Both the position numbers and the translations under genes were made by a program. Shown one piece after another: positions 5,629 through 7,174 of a DNA stretch of 7,174 nt. The DNA is from Thermoplasmata archaeon. Its GTDB lineage: Archaea > Thermoplasmatota > DAOVMN01. The stretch lies in contig DAOVMN010000110.1 of the NCBI GenBank assembly GCA_030630685.1, forward strand, positions 1 through 7,174. Direction: 5' to 3'. The notes under the pieces were generated by a model, which saw only the letters and a program-made list of their open reading frames with translations, was not told where the DNA came from and did no database searches. Position 1 is the stretch's first letter, and every line of letters starts with the position of its first letter.

Positions 5629-6798
5629 TTACGGTTCTTCCCTAAAAACCGGTGCAGCATTCAACTCAGGATCACCCATTTTCATTGCCGATAAACTGTC
5701 CACATATTGCCGGTAAATTGCCGATAAACCATAGGATCGGCCGCGATTGGACGGGTTTGACACAACCAGCCATCCCTGGATCACCCATTTCCTGAGCAGT
5801 ACGCGTGCCATCCTGACGGAAATGGCCAGGGCCTTTGCAACATCCGATGATGTGATCTGCTCCTTTTCCATGAACAGTGATAGGACTATTCTTTCCCTGG
5901 GGTCAAGTCTGCGTATCTCTTCAGGTTCGGCAGGAATCCCTGCCTCTGCACAACGCTGCGCTTCCTTTTTTGCCATGTTGAATACATTTTTCAATGTTCC
6001 GATAAAATACTCCATCCACGGTGTCAGGTCAGCTTCGGCCCGACCCTCGTAATAGTTGTGATGCGGGTGCACTTTTAGGGAGCGGTAATAGCTTCCGAGA
6101 TCACGGGCATGAAGCTCTTCCGTGGAAAGAAAACCATTGAGACCGTAGCCGCTGCGGTGGAGGATGAATGTGGCAAGCAGCCGCGCTGTCCTGCCGTTCC
6201 CGTTATAGTAAGGATGAATTGTAACGAACTGGTAATGGACCAGACCAGCGATGATCGGGGCTGGTAAATCCTCTTTCTCGACTTCCCTTTCCCATCGAAC
6301 CATGGCGGCCATGAGTGCAGGTACATCCTTCGCTTCCGGCGGTAGGTAAACCAGGGCCCCGGATGCGGAATCGCGTATTGCATTTTGTTCCTCCCTGTAT
6401 GGCGTTGGCCTGGTCTGCAAGCCGTTCATAACGAGACAGTGTACACGGCGTATAAGGTCCTCAGAGAACTGCTTCCCTTTTGCAGCCCACTTCTCCACCT
6501 GGAGCAGAGCTTTCCAGTAGTTGCTCACCTCTGCCACATCCCGCTCCCTGCCGGGAAAATCAGTTCGCTTATTCCGGATGACATCCTCAACCTCGGAGAG
6601 CGTCAGCCGGTTGCCCTCGATCCGGGTAGAGAAATGCGTCGAACGCAGCCGAGCCCGACGCCGTAGCTCGTTCTCGACAGCAGGGGTCAGTGTGGTGTGC
6701 TCCACAGCGGTCTTCGCGGCTTCTATTGCCATGAGACATCTGGTCATCCTGTTGGTGATAGTGTAGTCAGGTTTCCATGCCTGGGATTTTTTGGTCAT
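5629..6798 (-). CDS. Fic-domain protein (class II-like) with C-terminal winged helix
   Basis: Fic proteins usually transfer AMP from ATP to hydroxyl side chains of target proteins. In this 389-residue protein the N-terminal helical region carries the inhibitory motif STRIEGN (57-63, pattern S/T-x-x-x-E-G/N), whose Glu normally blocks ATP gamma-phosphate binding. The flap is near 148-155 (ALVYLPPE). The catalytic loop HPYYNGNGRTAR (195-206) has the catalytic H195 and the anion-binding GNGR. Position 199 is Asn, where AMP-transferring family members normally have the magnesium-binding Asp/Glu. A winged helix-turn-helix occupies about 296-360 (TSSDVAKALAISVRMARVLLRKW), as in many bacterial and archaeal Fic proteins, and may bind DNA. 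The start has a strong SD site. Just upstream on the same strand is hsdS; Fic genes are often embedded in type I restriction loci. Role and target are unknown. Confidence 0.95.
   Translation of the reverse strand: MTKKSQAWKPDYTITNRMTRCLMAIEAAKTAVEHTTLTPAVENELRRRARLRSTHFSTRIEGNRLTLSEVEDVIRNKRTDFPGRERDVAEVSNYWKALLQVEKWAAKGKQFSEDLIRRVHCLVMNGLQTRPTPYREEQNAIRDSASGALVYLPPEAKDVPALMAAMVRWEREVEKEDLPAPIIAGLVHYQFVTIHPYYNGNGRTARLLATFILHRSGYGLNGFLSTEELHARDLGSYYRSLKVHPHHNYYEGRAEADLTPWMEYFIGTLKNVFNMAKKEAQRCAEAGIPAEPEEIRRLDPRERIVLSLFMEKEQITSSDVAKALAISVRMARVLLRKWVIQGWLVVSNPSNRGRSYGLSAIYRQYVDSLSAMKMGDPELNAAPVFREEP
5684..5729. repeat. Short direct repeats (ATTGCCGRTAAA x3) in the 3' end of the Fic gene
   Basis: ATTGCCGATAAAC occurs exactly at 5684-5696 and 5717-5729, and a one-mismatch copy, ATTGCCGGTAAA, lies between them at 5706-5717. 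The offsets are 22 and 11 bases, so the array runs near-helically. In the protein it produces LSA twice (LSAIYRQYVDSLSAM), in the poorly conserved tail after the winged helix. It could be a small in-frame duplication or protein-binding repeats. Confidence 0.6.
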
Positions 6799-6876
6799 TT
6801 AGCGATCCTCCATGTTTCGATTTCTATGTTGGAATATTCCTTGTTGGATGGTATAAATCTTACCTGTTATTTTCAT
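6799..6876 (-). CDS. Possible 25-residue micro-ORF between hsdS and the Fic gene
   Basis: An ATG one base after the hsdS stop codon opens a 25-codon frame beginning MKITGKIYTIQQ and ending in NMEDR. Its TAA stop is immediately followed by the Fic ATG. The end of hsdS supplies an SD-like GGTGGT (6881-6886) four bases before it. The geometry would allow a translationally coupled chain hsdS - micro-ORF - fic. Against it, the stretch also holds the promoter-like and SD elements of the Fic gene, which could explain the sequence without coding. I do not recognise the peptide. Confidence 0.2.
   Translation of the reverse strand: MKITGKIYTIQQGIFQHRNRNMEDR
6804..6811 (-). promoter_or_regulatory. Shine-Dalgarno site of the Fic gene
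   Basis: GGAGGATC on the minus strand lies five bases before the ATG at 6798. It is a strong match to the archaeal 16S 3' end and supports this start. Confidence 0.85.
6831..6840. promoter_or_regulatory. Perfect 10-bp palindrome at the expected Fic transcription start
   Basis: GGAATATTCC is fully self-complementary and lies about 10-30 bp downstream of the TATA-like element, where transcription would begin. It is flanked by a direct repeat, TGTTGGA (6827-6833 and 6842-6848). The position suits an operator for a dimeric regulator, but a 10-bp palindrome can also occur by chance. Confidence 0.3.
6851..6860 (-). promoter_or_regulatory. TATA-like element of the Fic gene
   Basis: The minus strand reads AGATTTATAC. 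Transcription would begin near 6828-6831 and give a leader of about 30 nt carrying the SD site. If used, the Fic gene can be expressed apart from hsdS although the two are only 79 bp apart. Confidence 0.5.
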
Positions 6877-6877
6877 C

Positions 6878-7174
6878 TTAACCACCCTCTTCCAGTTTGA
6901 TCCGCATCTTTCCGGTAAGCAGGTCGTTCATCATTCCTTCCTTGATCCTCTCAAGCTTTTCCTTTCGCTTCCGTTCGAGTTCGATCTTCTTATCAACGGT
7001 GGAGAGGATTTCAGGGATCTTTTTTTGTTCCGGGAGGTTATGATTTGAAAGATTGACGGGAGTATGTCGTAAGTCTGTGATTAAGAAATAAAACATATTT
7101 GACCTATCACCAAACATAATCGCCCCATGCAAACACCAAACGCTAATATTTTCGATTCCAATCTGGGGGGATTG
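6878..7174 (-). CDS. hsdS: Type I restriction-modification specificity subunit, C-terminal part (cut by the window edge, possibly degraded)
   Basis: HsdS reads the DNA target through two variable recognition domains separated by conserved helices that hold two HsdM copies. The visible 98 codons include the classic distal conserved helix from LPEQKKI to MNDLLTGKMRIKL (visible residues 47-94), which forms the long coiled-coil arm. The frame stays open to the window edge, and the start lies outside. The 46 residues before LPEQ do not look like a normal recognition-domain end: the usual run of prolines and leucines before LPEQ is missing, and the text moves from NLSNHN straight into LPEQ. In another frame at the very edge (7172-7146) the phrase IPPDWNRKY resembles the start of a recognition domain (IPxxW), followed by a stop. 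This raises the possibility of a deleted or frameshifted gene. hsdM and hsdR are not in the window. Confidence 0.85.
   Translation of the reverse strand, partial: QSPQIGIENISVWCLHGAIMFGDRSNMFYFLITDLRHTPVNLSNHNLPEQKKIPEILSTVDKKIELERKRKEKLERIKEGMMNDLLTGKMRIKLEEGG

Noticed and set aside
1..7174. CRISPR array, tRNA, rRNA or insertion sequence
   Set aside because: I saw no regularly spaced repeat-spacer units, no cloverleaf with TTC and anticodon arms, no conserved rRNA stretches and no transposase-like frame.
7061..7174. Reading the edge of hsdS in the other two frames
   Set aside because: Both frames meet stop codons before reaching the conserved LPEQKKI helix. Only the annotated frame is open to the edge, although IPPDW in one of them is recorded as a finding.

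Overview
The window looks archaeal, most likely euryarchaeal and possibly Thermoplasmatota-like. Four things point that way. GMP synthase is the stand-alone ATP-pyrophosphatase subunit with no fused amidotransferase domain. The promoters look like BRE/TATA boxes placed about 25 nt upstream of start sites. Strong Shine-Dalgarno (SD) starts and a probably leaderless start coexist. A large surface protein combines NosD-type beta-helix, PKD-like domain, calcium-loop segment, membrane anchor, Q/P-rich tail and zinc ribbon, an arrangement I associate with uncultured Thermoplasmata-like archaea. The lineage is an inference; there is no rRNA gene here.

Layout. Positions 95-3241 (+) encode the 1048-residue cell-surface protein. 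Positions 3242-3458 form a convergent intergenic stretch with two long inverted repeats, possibly a structured RNA or 3' UTR, plus a 16-codon open frame just downstream of the GMP synthase gene. Positions 3459-4394 (-) encode GMP synthase subunit B. A compact divergent promoter region (4395-4504) serves this gene on one side and an M29-type aminopeptidase (4505-5620, +) on the other. The aminopeptidase converges on a Fic-domain protein (5629-6798, -) with 8 bp between them. Upstream of the Fic gene on the same strand lie a 79-bp gap with its own promoter and ribosome-binding signals, a palindrome and a 25-codon open frame, and then the 3' end of a type I restriction specificity gene (hsdS, 6878-7174, -), which is cut by the window edge and may be degraded.

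How the genes relate. The middle of the window (GMP synthase, aminopeptidase) is housekeeping. The right end is accessory: a Fic protein next to hsdS is a familiar arrangement in type I restriction-modification loci. The left end is envelope biology. No clearly new multi-gene system is visible. The items most worth checking are the nested inverted repeats at 3291-3405, the stacked-cysteine pattern of the surface beta-helix, and the Fic protein, which keeps an intact inhibitory motif but has Asn in place of the metal-binding acidic residue, beside a shortened HsdS.
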